Shown one piece after another: positions 23,801 to 35,539 of a stretch of DNA of 64,000 bases. Numbering within the stretch: the first letter of the stretch is position 1; every line of letters begins with the position of its first letter. The stretch is from positions 36,971,058 through 37,035,057 of the forward strand of contig OX411543.1 of assembly GCA_948146395.1 (NCBI GenBank), given 5' to 3'. The translations under genes were made by a program, and so were the position numbers. Below the pieces are notes generated by a model. It was not told where the DNA came from and made no database searches. It worked only from the letters and a program-made list of their open reading frames with translations. This DNA is from Fragum whitleyi (taxonomy: Eukaryota > Mollusca > Bivalvia > Cardiida > Cardiidae).

Positions 23801-26800
23801 GAGAGATGCTATGGCTTAAACCCACTGCTACCCAATTCTAGGGTGAACTGGGGCAGACATTTAAGTATTATGCCAATAACTACAGCACCGCCACAGAGTG
23901 GCCTCAAAACACAGACCTCCAGGTCACTGGTTGAGTGTCTAGACCACAGAGGGAGAAAAACCGAGTAATTGTTCTAGATGAGAATAAAGTTTTATCATAA
24001 GCATGTGCATACAATATCTAGTGTTGGCTTGTATTCCAAGCTGATTATCTTTATTTTACATAAATTACCATGATATTTCATCTGAAAGGTCTAGATTCTT
24101 TTGTTCATTTGTAATTGGTCAAGATTCTACACGCCTAAATAAATAAAACTCACATGGAGGTTTGTCTTAAAAGAAGAGACATTGGTCCTATATACCGGTA
24201 TAGGTAACTCACCTTATAAGAAATTTCATTCAAGATTTGCATGGGTAATCAAAAAATTCAAGAAAACTTTTAAAACAGTATTTATGCCTGACGGTTTCCC
24301 CTTAAGAACCCTAGGTTTTACATTAAAAGCATAAAAAAATAAATTGTTTCAAATTTTCACTGGTTGCTCAAAAAAAAGGAGTTCTTTGATTCATTTACCT
24401 ATATGGCTTTTTGTTAATGAACAAATATTCAGACCTAATTTGATTTAAATTGGGTCAGTTGATTCTGAGACATTCACAGGTTAAGACGTGTTAGTGAAAC
24501 ACAAATTCCCTCAAAACAGCATTTTTTAAATAAAACTTTGACCTTGACAGACGACATTGATCTTGTCACATGATTTTGTCATCTGTGGATGGGCATCATC
24601 AAGATCTATCATTATACCACATATGAGCATTGTATCTTGTATAGCCTTGAAGTAATTAGAATTGTTAAATTTTTGGTTAAAGTTTTGTAAACAGACAGAC
24701 GGACAACAGTAAAACAAAATGCCCCCGATCTTTCAATGACGGGGTATTAAAAATCTCTATTTAGAAAAACAATGGAAATTGTTATTAAAACACCCTTATC
24801 AAGCTGAATAAAAAGAGTGACAAAATTGAATTTAAATTAAAGCAGTGGAGGCCTATTTGTGAGTTGGTATTTCTTTTCAAATTAAAATTGTCAAACAATT
24901 CTGGTTTGAAATGGATAACAGGTGGACCACATAATGACTGGCTGATCTTTGCTTATACCTCATGCAAAAGGAGGAATATTCTTGGTTCAGCATCACAAGG
25001 ATTAAAGCAATCAAAGGATGATTAGGTAAGATGCAAAATCTCATAAGATAATGGTTATTCTTGTAAATTTCATATAAATCCATGCTTATAAGTGTAGGAG
25101 GAGTTCCTTGCAATACCATATGATGTTAATATTTCATCCAAATCTACACAAAATGAGGCAGTAGAAATTATTGCGTTCACATGCCCGTTAGACCTGAATG
25201 TCCCATATTTTGAGACAAGGCAGAATTTTGAAAAACCCTTTCAGTTGGCACAAGGTTAGTTGACTTTGGACTTTCTTTAAAAATTTCATCCAGATCCATG
25301 CATAAAAGTAGGAGTTGCATTCATAAGAAAACTTGATGAAAAAAAAATTTTTTTCCCCACTTTTGGAAATTATTGTAAATGTTTCCCGATGGAATAATTG
25401 TGTGAAAATTTTTTATGACTGTGTCGTTGGATTGTTATTTTATTATTTTGTGTTTTATGAAATATATTTTTTTTCAATAAAATATAGTTCTGTTTTTAAA
25501 TATGTTGTTATTTTTCAGGCATTTTTGAAGGTTTAATGGAATAAATTGTTATCTAATTTTCTAACTAACCATTCAAGGAAATATTGCTCGAGCACTTCTA
25601 TTAACCCCTGTCATGCTGAACCCGGAATATTCCTGCTTTGACATGAGGTAAAGACAAAGATCAGCCTGCACATATGTGCAGTCAGATCTTAGTTCATACC
25701 ACCTGTATTTCATTTTTAAACCAGAAAGGTGTAAAACAATGCATTTCTGAAATCAATACTCATTTATATTTGGTAACTTCCAGTGCTTTTAGCACTTTGA
25801 TTTCTCATTTATTTTACAAAGATTTTTTATTCAGCATGACAAGGATTAAGTGACCAATATTATCAATTGACCATTAATGAGATGATTCCAAATGGTTTGA
25901 CTCATCATTGGATTCATTTATCAAAATGATGTTTTTTATTTATCAAAATATATTGCATTAAGGCTTAAAGCTTAAATCACTTTTTACCAATATGAAAATA
26001 AGCCACACTCATTCAAGCCTTGTTTTTCATTGGATCAAAATTTGTTGAACAACCTTGAAAATGTGTCACCCAGGAATCATTCCTGTGAAGTTTGGTTAAA
26101 ATTCATCAAGTAATTTCAGAGAAAATTTTTAAAGAAAATAAGATCAGGGCTGTTGCCTTCTGCCAGTGGAGCTAAAAACTAATCATTCTCTGATAATCAC
26201 AATTAAGAAATTCAGGCCTGTGGACCAATTCAGTGAACCAGGCTGGCCCTTGAACATCAAGGTCAATAATTTCCATCATAAAAACTCCAAAGTTAACCTT
26301 AACTTTTAATTGGAATGAGATAGGGTCTTCATATTTCTCAATCATGTGCTTTGCTTGTGATAACACCTTTCTGTTGGTACAAGGTCATCAATCAAGGTCA
26401 TGGTCTTTCAGTAGATATCTCAGACAAGGTTTTTGGTCAAGGTCAAATTGCTAAGGTCAATAGTTTGAATCATAAAAATGAGAAAAAATGTTAACATTTT
26501 GGGACAAATTTTCGGTACTAATTTTGCATGTGATTTCTATGCAACCGAACAATGTCATTTGTTTATTTCTATGCTCTGCTTAGATTATACCAAAAAAGAT
26601 TTAAAAAACAAAATTACTTGAAAATTCACTGGTTTGGCGTAGAGTTTATCAAGTGATAATCTACCATTATTTTTTGTTTATCCACCAAAAAGCATTAAAG
26701 AAAATGTTTAATTCGCCATAGCACAAGCTACTGTTATATTAATTCACTAGTGACAAACACTGGTTAGAAATATCCAATAAACATGTCTTTTATAAGTAAA

Positions 26801-28658
26801 TTTGAGTATTGATTTAAAGCATACTTAATGATCAAGCACTTATTCAGGGAGCATAACCTGTCACTGACAGCTCTTGTTTGGTGACATTTCAAGCCATAGC
26901 ACCAAACTGTTAACCAACTGATCAGAATGTTAACAAGAGGGCCAGATTAGCCCTCATCCGCTCACCTGAATTTTATTGGTCCAGTGGATCTCGCCCACTT
27001 TTCTGGCAAAGTTTTATTCACATTTGCCTAGTTGTTGAAGAGAAGATGTCATTTCAAGAATTCTTAGTGAAAATTTTCTTTGACAACCAATTGGTAACTG
27101 AGAAGATGTTTAAAGATATCTGGCTCAAAATAAGCCCTGCCCTGCAATGTCGATATTTATGGGCCAGTCAAAATTTTGTGAACAATTCTTGAAGATGGTC
27201 ACCCAAGGAACATTCTTGTAAAATTTTATTGAAGTCGGCCCAGTGACTGTTGGTTCAGATTTTGTTTCAAAGTGAAAAATGCCACATCCTGCCACACCCA
27301 TATTTATGGGCCAATCAGAATTTTGCGTACAAGTTTTGAAAAGGGTCACACAAGGAACATTTTGGCAAAGTTTCATTGAAAACTGCCCAGTTGTTCAGGA
27401 GATGTTGTAATGTTTGTTGACAACAGAGGATGCATGACAGACTCAGGGTGATCCTAAAAGCTCACCTGGAGTTGTTGTGATTGGTTGAGCTAAAAACAAG
27501 AGGGCCAATTTATCCCCAGATCACTTGCCTGAGATCATAGTTGAGATGCCAGTAAGACTATAAAATCAATCTTCAAATTTCATACTATCAGTGTATAAGA
27601 CAAATGTATCTTTCTTATAAAGGGCCATCTCACTTACCAAAATATACAGGCTCTCGCAAACATTTGCTGCAAATTTGCAGCAACTGTTTGCGTCAAATTT
27701 GTTTTTCGTATGCAAATGAGCTTTCTGGCAAACAGTTTGCTGCAACTTTGCAGTAAACTATTCTTGCAAACATCAGGCAAACCCTCTGCAACCTTGCCGC
27801 AAACATCCGGCAAACTCTCTGCAACCTTGCCGCAAACATCCCGCAAACGATCTTTTCAACAACTCTCTCACTATAAATAAGGTATTTTTCCATTTCTTAT
27901 AAGTTGCAGATGTTATCCATGGTTCATAAATATTTTATGTTCAATGGTTCGGGTTCTGAAGGTTTATAGTTAAGGAAAAAATTTTATAAAAAATTTTGGA
28001 GTCTTTGGGACTTGAACCGGGGTTGTCTAGTTAAAGAGTTCAAAAAATATTTCATTAATATGTAAATATGTCGGCGGACAACGTAGCTTGCCCAAACTGC
28101 TGCTTGTCACAAACAGCACTTGACCAAAGATCTAAGTTCAAGGTCAATACATTTTGTTTAAGTCCATGATCTAATAAATAACAGTCTGATTTAGAAATAA
28201 GAAAGAAATAAAGGTATAATGGCCATAGGTATAAAGACTCAGAAAACATAAGTAAGGTTAAAGTTTTTTTGTTAAAGATTTTAAAAGGTCAAGGTGAAAT
28301 TATCAAGGACCTTGGTTACTCCTGAAAGCCGATCACCTGGTTTGTGTATGAAGTTATGAAACCCCTGGGTAAAAGCACTTAAAAAATATAAGCAAGGTAA
28401 AAGTTTTTGGTTTAAGTTTTTCTAAGTCCATAAAAGGTCAAGATGTTAAGGAACTTGGTCTCTGGTGAATGCCTATAACCTAGTGAGTGTGTATATGAAG
28501 TTATAATGTCCCTAGATAAAACAATCAGAAAATTTAAGCAAGGTTTAAGTTTTTTTCTCTTAAGTTTTTGGTTAAAGTTTTTCTAAGTCCATAGAAGATC
28601 AAGGTCAAATGTAAAGGACCTTGGTAACCAGTGAAAGCCTATCACCTAGTGAGTGTGT
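20870..28658 (+). repeat. Tandem unit, copy 3 (most diverged)
   Basis: Differences from copy 1 seen by eye include substitutions near 23189, 23748, 24884, 25347, 25470, 25707, 26238, 26931, 27567 and 28598. There is also an inserted A just inside terminal exon B (22338-22343) and an inserted T near 27018. The inserted A gives the exon B array its regular 21-bp first unit and moves the peptide to a GKITFIKGKITFIQRK frame ending at 22488. Confidence 0.9.
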
Positions 28659-29045
28659 ATATAAAATAATGATGTCCCTAGGTGAAATGATTAAAAAATA
28701 TGTGCAAGGTAAAAGATTTTTGGACTGAAGTTTTTGGTTAAAGTTTTTCCAAGTCCATAAAAGGTCAAGGTCAAAATGTAAAGGCACTTGGTCTCTGGTG
28801 TAAGCATATCACCTCTTGAGTGCATATATGAATTAATGATGTCCCTAAGTAAAGCATTCAGAATATATAAGCCAAGTTAAAGTGTTTTGGTTAAAGTTTT
28901 TTTAGGTTAAAGTTTTTGGTTAAAGTTTTCTTTTAAAAGGGGCAAGATCACTGTCTCAAGGTCATTTTGACACGGGTGCTTGTCTTAAATGAAAGCCTAT
29001 ACGCTAATGAGTGTTTATGTAAAATATGAAGCCTCTAGGATTAAT
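28659..29045. repeat. Continuation of the ~160-bp satellite beyond the triplication
   Basis: Further units with 'tatataaaataatgatgtcc', 'aagtccataaaaggtcaagg' and 'ggcacttggtctctggtgta' continue the array of copy 3, ending near 29040. This is the unduplicated right flank. Confidence 0.65.
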
Positions 29046-29054
29046 ATTGATAGA

Positions 29055-30694
29055 AACTAGAAAGCCATGAATGGCTTGAGTCGCTCCACAGGCTTGAAAT
29101 TCTTGTAAAAGCAAATAAAAGTTTTGACTAGATTTTGGGTTCTATTGGTGTTGAAAATGATTTTCAAAGTTTCAACTACATAATATATTGAGAAATGACC
29201 TCTGCCCCAAAAATACATATTTTTAATCCAATCACAATAATTTTTGGCTGCATGATAATGGGTCACCCAAAGATCATACCAAAAATGTTTGATTGATATC
29301 CATCAGTTACATTCTGAGAAAATGATTTTCAAAGTTTCCACTATACAATGTATAACATATTGAGAAATGATCCCCGCCTATAAAATACATATTTTCATCA
29401 GATCACAATAATTTTTGGAAGACTGATATAGTGTCACTCAAGGATTGTTGATATTAATCTGTTACAATCAGAGTTCATTTTGAAAGTTTCCACTATATAA
29501 CATATAGAGAAATGACCTCCGCCCATAAAATAAATAACTTTCATCTGAACACAATGTTATTTAGTACACTGCTACTGTGTCACTCAAGGATCATTCCAGT
29601 GAACTTTAGTTGATATCCAACAATTTGATTCTGAGAAAATGATTTTCAAAGTTTCCACTATATTACATATAGAGAAATGACCTCCGCCCATGAAATACAT
29701 ATTTTTCATCTGATCACAATAATTTTTGGTAGACTGATATAGGGTCACTCAAGGATCATTCCATTGAAATTTAGTTGATATCCATCAGTTACATTCTCAA
29801 AAAAATTTGAAAGTTTCCACTATATAACATCTAGAGAAATGACCTCTGCCCATAAAATAGATATTATTCATCCGATCACAATAATCTTTTGTAGACTGAT
29901 AAAGGGTCACCCAAGGATTATTCATGTAAAATTTAATTGATATCCATGAATTAGAATCTGAGAAAACTCACTTTTTACCATATTTGGAAGTTAGCCACAC
30001 CCATTAAATCCATGTTTTTCATTGGATCAAAATTTCTTGAACAACTTTGAAAGAGGGTTACCCAAGGATCATTCCTGTGATGTTTGATTGAAATTCATCC
30101 ATTAATTACTGAGAAGATTTTTAAAGAAAAAGTTTACGATTGGACACACATATGGACATATGGACGCACGACAGACACAACGACATGACAATAGCTGTCA
30201 AGTTTGATTGAAAATGGCCTAATTGTTAATGAGAAGATGCTAGTCAAAATGTTCGCGCTCAAAATAAGCCCCGCCCTGCCACACCTATATTACAGGGTCA
30301 ATCAAAATTTAACGAACTAGTTTTGAGAAGGGTCACCCAAGGAACATTTCTGCCAAGTTATGTTGAAATCGGCCCAATGGTTACTGAGAAGAAAATGTTT
30401 GAAGATTTCATGGTAAAAAACTACCCCGCCCTGCCACTACCATTGTCGGGTTCAATCGAAATCACAAACAAGTTTTGAGAAGGGCCACCAAAGGAACATT
30501 TCTGCCAAGTTTTGTTGAGATCGGCTCAATGGTTACTGAGAAGAAGAATGTTTAAAGATTTCAGGGTCAAAAACTGGTTACTGAGGAGAAGATGTGTAAA
30601 GAATTGTTGACGACTTCTGACACATGACACACGACAGACAAAGGGTGATCACAAAAGCTCACCTTGAGCAAGTTGTGCTCAGGTGAGCTAAAAA
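29055..30694 (+). mobile_element. Helitron-like element, family A 5' half joined to family B 3' half
   Basis: 5' end: AACTAGA then hairpin AAGCCATGAATGGCTT (29062-29077), then GCTCCACAGGCTTG. Family A units of about 165 bp follow, up to a short microsatellite-like stretch near 30150. From about 30190 the sequence changes to family B units ('ctcaaaataagccccgccct'). The 3' end is the family B hairpin AGCTCACCTTGAGCA/TGTGCTCAGGTGAGCT (30656-30689) plus AAAAA. The two halves carry end signals of different families, so this is a recombinant or two abutting truncated copies. Confidence 0.65.
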
Positions 30695-31069
30695 TCAAAG
30701 TGAAATATCTAAAAGATTAAGCTAGGTAAGATAAAAGTCCAACAGACATAAGGTGACAGTTATGTTCATGACAAAGAAGTAAATGCCACCCATATGCCAG
30801 TAGCCAGACACCATGGGTGATTGCATTATACATACTATCTTTTGCTGGGTGAATAATAACAACTTCTGTAATAATAAAAATCTTTAATTATTCATTTCAT
30901 AGGCTAGATATTTATGAGAAGACTACAACAAAATATCAACTATGGGTTATATGAAAAACAAATTTCTCATTTATTGATAAAAGAAAACATATTTGCTTCT
31001 TCCCTTAATAGTCAATATTGCTCAAGCAACCACCTCTATTAAGGATCCTCTTTCATAAAGCAAATCTTC

Positions 31070-32754
31070 AACTAGAGGCGCTTGAGTGCCTGATTCGCTC
31101 CACAGGCCTGAACATCCTGATAATGATTATTAGAGGGTGATAAGGCTGTTAAAATTATGGATCATTCTAGTGAAATTTATTTGAAATCCAAAAATAAAAA
31201 TTTAAATACTAACAGAATGTTACTGCATAATATACTGGTATTTTGTCCACAAAATTTTGATTGTAGATCTTTCCCTTTTTCATTAAACACCACTATAAGG
31301 GTGTTACTTCACAATAATTGGTTGTCATCAAAACAAAGTTCTAACTAATGATTAAGAAGTAAAATATTAAATCAAATATTTTCATTCTGCCCAATGCCTT
31401 AGAGTGCAGTTAACTCAGCTTTTTCTTCCCCACTCTGAACCTCAGTAGGCCACTTTACACCACTTGACCTCTTTGTTCAGTCACCCTTCATTCAACTAAA
31501 CTGACCAATTCTAAGGGGGTATCTCAGGCTCCCTCACCTAATGTTTCTACATATTTGGATTCTAACAAAGCTTATGTTCCATCTAACCTACAATCTTTAC
31601 ACCTATTAAATTTAAAGAGTCTAAAAAAAATCATCATTTAGGTGATACCAAAAGGGTGGCCAAATATTCACTTTATATGTTGAAATGTCCTCTGCCAATA
31701 TAGAGCATGCTGTTCATCTTGAAATATTTCTTCAAATATTTTTTACAGCCTGATACAACAACTTCACAGAAGTAAAATTCCTATGATATTTGATTGAAAT
31801 CCATCTGTTTGAACTTTGAAAAAAGTTTGTTTTATCCCATATTGGATATTTCACCATATGAAATATCAAAAGAATTGACCTCTGACAATAAAATACATAT
31901 TTTACATCTGATCACAATATTATTTTGCAGACTGATAAAGTATCACTAAAGAATTATTCCAGTGAAATTCGGTCGATATCCATCACTTAGATTCTGAGAA
32001 AATGATTTTCTAAGTTTCCTTTATATAACATATAGAGAAATGACCTCCGCTCATAAAACACTTATTTTTCATCTGATCACAATATATATTTACAGACTTG
32101 TAAAGGATCATTAAAGAATCATTCAAATGAAATTTGGTTGTTATCCAGTTAGTTAGGTTCTGAGAAAATGATTTTCAAAGTTTCCACTATATAACTTATA
32201 GAGAAATGACCTCCGCCCATAAAATACACATTTTTCATCTGATCACAATAATTTTTGGTAGACTGATATAGGGTCACTCAAGGATCATTCCAGTGAAATT
32301 TGGTTGATAACCATCAATTACATTCTGAGAAATTAATTTTCAAACTTTCCACTATATAACATATAGAGAAATGACCTCCGCCCATAAAATACAAATTTTC
32401 CATCGGATCACAATAATTTTTGGTAGACTGATAAAAGGTCACTCAAGGATCATTCATGTATAAATTAATTGGTATCCATGAATTAGAATCTGAGAAAACT
32501 CACCTATTACCATATATGGAAATTAGCCACACCCACTACAGCCATGATTTTCAACCGATTAGAATTCTTTGAAGGAATCTGATAGAGGGTCACCCAAGGA
32601 ACATTCCTGTGAAATTTGATTGAAATCCACCCAGTACTATAGGAGGAGAAGATTTTTAAAGTAAAAGTTTTCGGACGGACGGACGGACACACGCACGGAT
32701 GACAGACACCACGCCATAACAATAGCCCGCTGGCCTTTCGGCCAGTGGAGCTAA
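31070..32754 (+). mobile_element. Near-complete family A Helitron-like element (~1.7 kb)
   Basis: 5' end AACTAGA, hairpin AGGCGCTTGAGTGCCT (31076-31091), then GCTCCACAGGCC (31097-31108). Interior: diverged tandem units of about 160 bp ('gaaatgacctccgcccataa', 'catctgatcacaataatttt', 'gggtcactcaaggatcattc'), then a (GGAC)n microsatellite at 32672-32690. 3' end: hairpin CTGGCCTTTCGGCCAG (32730-32745) overlapping GGCCAGTGGAGC, the reverse complement of the 5' 12-mer with one mismatch, then TAA. A 3' hairpin, CTRR-like end and subterminal inverted repeats are known for Helitron/Helentron non-autonomous elements; membership is inference. Confidence 0.72.
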
Positions 32755-32799
32755 TACTTCAATACTCTGCTTTGGAAAAAATAACAGCAGAATCCTTAA

Positions 32800-33185
32800 T
32801 TTTCTTAAAGGGCATCATTTTGCATGTGATTGCTATGCAACATGAGGATAATCATTTGTTTCAGTGTTAGATCGATTCATATTAATCAATCTTACTCGAA
32901 AAACAAACGATTATTCTATTTCTTTATTGCAAAAATGAGACAAAATGTGAAATTTCTAGGACGTATTTTCGTAGAGCCCGTCATTTTGCGCATGATTGCT
33001 ATGCAACATTCATTGTGACATCACTTATTTCGCCCCACATAGATGACGTCAGATGGGATGAAATTCACAAAAGCAGGATATATAAGTTTTGATAATTTTA
33101 CTGCTTTTGCGGTGAGATTATCATTATGTTTATCAACAATTATTTCTCGGTTACTATGGAAAAGCATTAAAGAAAACACCATCAT
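32800..33185. repeat. AGATTATCA-hairpin family, reversed copy
   Basis: It shares, in reverse order, the blocks of 1434-1745 and 53905-54200: 'tgcatgtgattgctatgcaa', 'gattattctatttctttatt', 'cacttatttcgccccacata', 'gatgacgtcag', 'gcggtgagattatca' and 'aagcattaaagaaaa'. Confidence 0.65.
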
Positions 33186-33648
33186 TTGTCTTGCTTATAT
33201 AATGTCAAAAAGGATGCAATGAAAGAAAGCAGGGAATCATTCTTTTGGAATTTTCACTGATTTGGTTCATTTGGAACATCACTTGGCCATTTTCGTAAAC
33301 TGATATAGACCTTGGATGTATATGAGGCGGATGGGTATGTAACAAAATTGTGCGTTTTGTTTGGCGGAAACAGTGTAAGAAAATTTAGCGCGGAAACAAC
33401 CTATGCTATTTTTAGATTGATTTTTTTTTACAGTTAATAACGGCTAAAAATCTTAATTTTTGAGAATGATGAAAGATTTTTCAGCCGTTATGTAGTGATA
33501 TTTATATAAGGATATGATTGTTTCACGTCACTGACATAAACGAGTAGCGTTGGCAACGTCAAATGTTTTCACTCAAAGTTTCAAGGGCTAATGCCATTTT
33601 AACTGATGTCATCGAGTTTTTCCAAGGTTTTCCCTTAATTTTTAACAA
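33186..33648. other. Non-coding, with one hairpin
   Basis: A hairpin TAACGGCT...AAATCTT / AAGATTT...AGCCGTTA spans 33438-33490. I see nothing else: no exon-like frame and no other repeat words. Confidence 0.45.
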
Positions 33649-33649
33649 G

Positions 33650-35090
33650 AGTGCCATCGTCACAAAATACGCCGCCACTTTGCTGCTGTTTCACAGAAAT
33701 AATTGTAGACACTACTTATTTTGACAGAACCAAATTGAAAATGACCAAGTTTCATTTAAATAAAGACAAAAAGTTAGGAGGAGTTGCCTTCACAAGGCTG
33801 CAATTTCAATAAGCCCCAGGCACTAAGTTTTAAGGGGGCATAATTCAGGGAAATAAATAAGTAATAAAATCCTTGATCCATGTACATCTACAAATTATGG
33901 TGATGACATTGACCAAGTTTCATTTAAATAAAGACAAAAAGTAAGGAGGAGTTGTGTTCAAAAGGCTGCAATTTCAATAAGCCCTAGATACTTAGTTTTA
34001 AGGGGGCATAATTTAGGGTAAAATTAATGAACCAAAAAATCCTTACTTCATGCTCATCTACCAATTTTGGTTATAACATCCACCAAGTTTCATTTAGATC
34101 CAGCCAGAAACTTAGGAAGAGTTGCAATCTCAAGGCTGCAATTTCAATTAGCCCCAGAGACTAAGTTTTTAAGGGGGCATAACTGAGGCAATAAGCCCCA
34201 GAGACTAAGTTTTTAAGGGGCATAACTCAGGCAAAAATCAACGAACCATAAAATCCTTCCTTCATGCACATCTACCAATTGAGGTGATAACATTGACCAA
34301 CTTTCAAGAAGATCCAGCTAGAAGTTTAGGAGGAGTTGTGTTGACAAGAAAAGTGGACCCAGAGACTAAGTTATCAAGGGGCATAACTGAGGCAAAATTC
34401 AACGAACCATAAAATCCTTCCTTCATGCACATCCACCAATTGAGGTGATAATATTGACCAAGTTTCAAGAAGATCCAGCCAGAAGTTTAGGAGGAGTTGT
34501 GTTGACAAGAAAAGTGGACCCAGAGACTAAGTTATCAAGGGGCATAACTCAGGCAAAAATCAACGAACCGTAAAATCCTTCCTTCACGCACATCCACCAA
34601 TTGAGGTGATAACATTGACCAAGTTTCAAGAAGATCCAGCCAGAAACTTAGGAGGAGTTGCGTTGACAAGAAAAGTGGACCCAGAGACTAAGTTCTCAAG
34701 GGGCATAACTCAGGCAAAAATCAACGAACCATGAAATCCTTCCTTCATGCACATCTACCAATTGAGGTGATAATATTGACCAAGTTTCAAGAAGATCCAG
34801 CCAGAAACTTAGGAGGAGTTGCGTTGACAAGAAAATTGGACCCAGAGACTAAGTTATCAAGGAGCATAACTCAGGCAAAAATCAACGAACTGTAAAATCC
34901 TTCCTTCATGCACATCTACCAACTGAGGTGACAATATTGACCAAGTTTCAAAAAGATCCAGCCAGAAGTTTAGGAGGAGTTGCGTTGACAAGAAAAGTGG
35001 ACGGACGTACGGATGGACGGACGGATGGACGGACAGACGGAGAAGATGACGCCAATATACGTCCGCCTCCGGCGACGTATAAAAATAGTC
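33650..35090 (+). repeat. 161-bp satellite element ending in an ACGG microsatellite
   Basis: The marker AGGAGGAGTT recurs at 33776, 33944, (34114), 34328, 34489, 34650, 34811 and 34972. Spacing is exactly 161 bp for the last five, and 168, 170 and 214 bp for the diverged left units. The 214-bp step contains an internal duplication of 'ccccagagactaagttttta'. The array ends in a GGAC/GGAT microsatellite (34998-35040) and the palindromic CGTCCGCCTCCGGCGACGTA. The gradient from diverged left to identical right units suggests ongoing homogenisation at the microsatellite side. Confidence 0.8.
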
Positions 35091-35409
35091 TGTCTATGTA
35101 CATCTGGGGTTGATCGTGAGATTGGCCGAGTGGTGTTCCGAATGGATTTGGCATTGATACTATCAAATGATAATCTATCATTATTTCTTGATAAACCAAT
35201 GAAGGCAATTAACTTTTTTTTTCGTGTTTTTTTTTTTGTTGTTGGTAGTTCAAACAGTGTAATTCAAGTTTTTCTCAGTGTAATGAAGTACAAAAAAGAC
35301 GAGGCCAAGATCAGACTGCACGCCTATGCAGGAAGATTTTTTCAGTCTTTGCTGTCTACCAAAGCATTATGTAAACAGTTGAAGAACAACAATTTGTGTG
35401 GTTTAATTT

Positions 35410-35539
35410 TTAAACTGATTGTGAGTCTTTGAAGAAAGATAATATTGTACGACATGAAGAAGGCGACTTGTTTGGTAGAACTGTTTTTCTTTTCTTTGAG
35501 GGAGGAGCATGATTTGGAGTTTTCTTCACATCTCTGTCT
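35410..35539 (-). CDS. POLK: POLK last coding exon with PIP/RIR-like tail
   Basis: Acceptor TTTTTTCTAG, then 42 codons and TAA (35410-35412). The first base completes the AG left by the donor at 38473. The peptide has a basic SKKRK run and ends [14 protein letters not shown]. Human POLK ends in a similar L-x-x-F-F PCNA-interacting motif; an FF pair followed by four residues could also serve as a REV1-interacting motif. The exon lies 2.9 kb downstream of exon 11, behind satellite arrays, and would be missed if translation were read through the donor into TAG at 38470-38472. Confidence 0.8.

Larger units (their letters stand above)
5296..28658 (+). repeat. Three-copy head-to-tail tandem repeat, 7,787-bp unit
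   Basis: Units: 5296-13082, 13083-20869 and 20870-28658 (7787, 7787 and 7789 bp). By eye, copies 1 and 2 differ at about two bases (for example 10461 c versus 18248 g). Copy 3 has about ten further substitutions and two 1-bp insertions (in the GGGGAAA run at 22338-22343 and near 27018). Both internal junctions read GTGTGT followed by TGGGAAAGGG, joining satellite sequence to the interior of the 5081-5309 MITE's right inverted repeat. The shared junction implies one founding duplication, then unequal exchange. Such identity also fits an assembly duplication, which sequence alone cannot exclude. Each unit contains two terminal-exon candidates, several MITEs, Helitron-like pieces and a satellite. 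Confidence 0.93.

Noticed and set aside
33040..33060. CRE-like TGACGTCA/ATGACGTCAG words at 33045 and 54053 as promoters
   Set aside because: They are part of the AGATTATCA-hairpin repeat family and occur wherever it does, without nearby first exons.
34998..35040. Direct repeats resembling a CRISPR array (also 33650-35090 and 36190-37292)
   Set aside because: These are eukaryotic microsatellites and satellites with no unique spacers between repeats and no cas genes.
35013..35432. 139-codon plus-strand frame
   Set aside because: It starts in the ACGG microsatellite, runs through unrelated repeat sequence and ends opposite the POLK last exon. No domain and no splice support.
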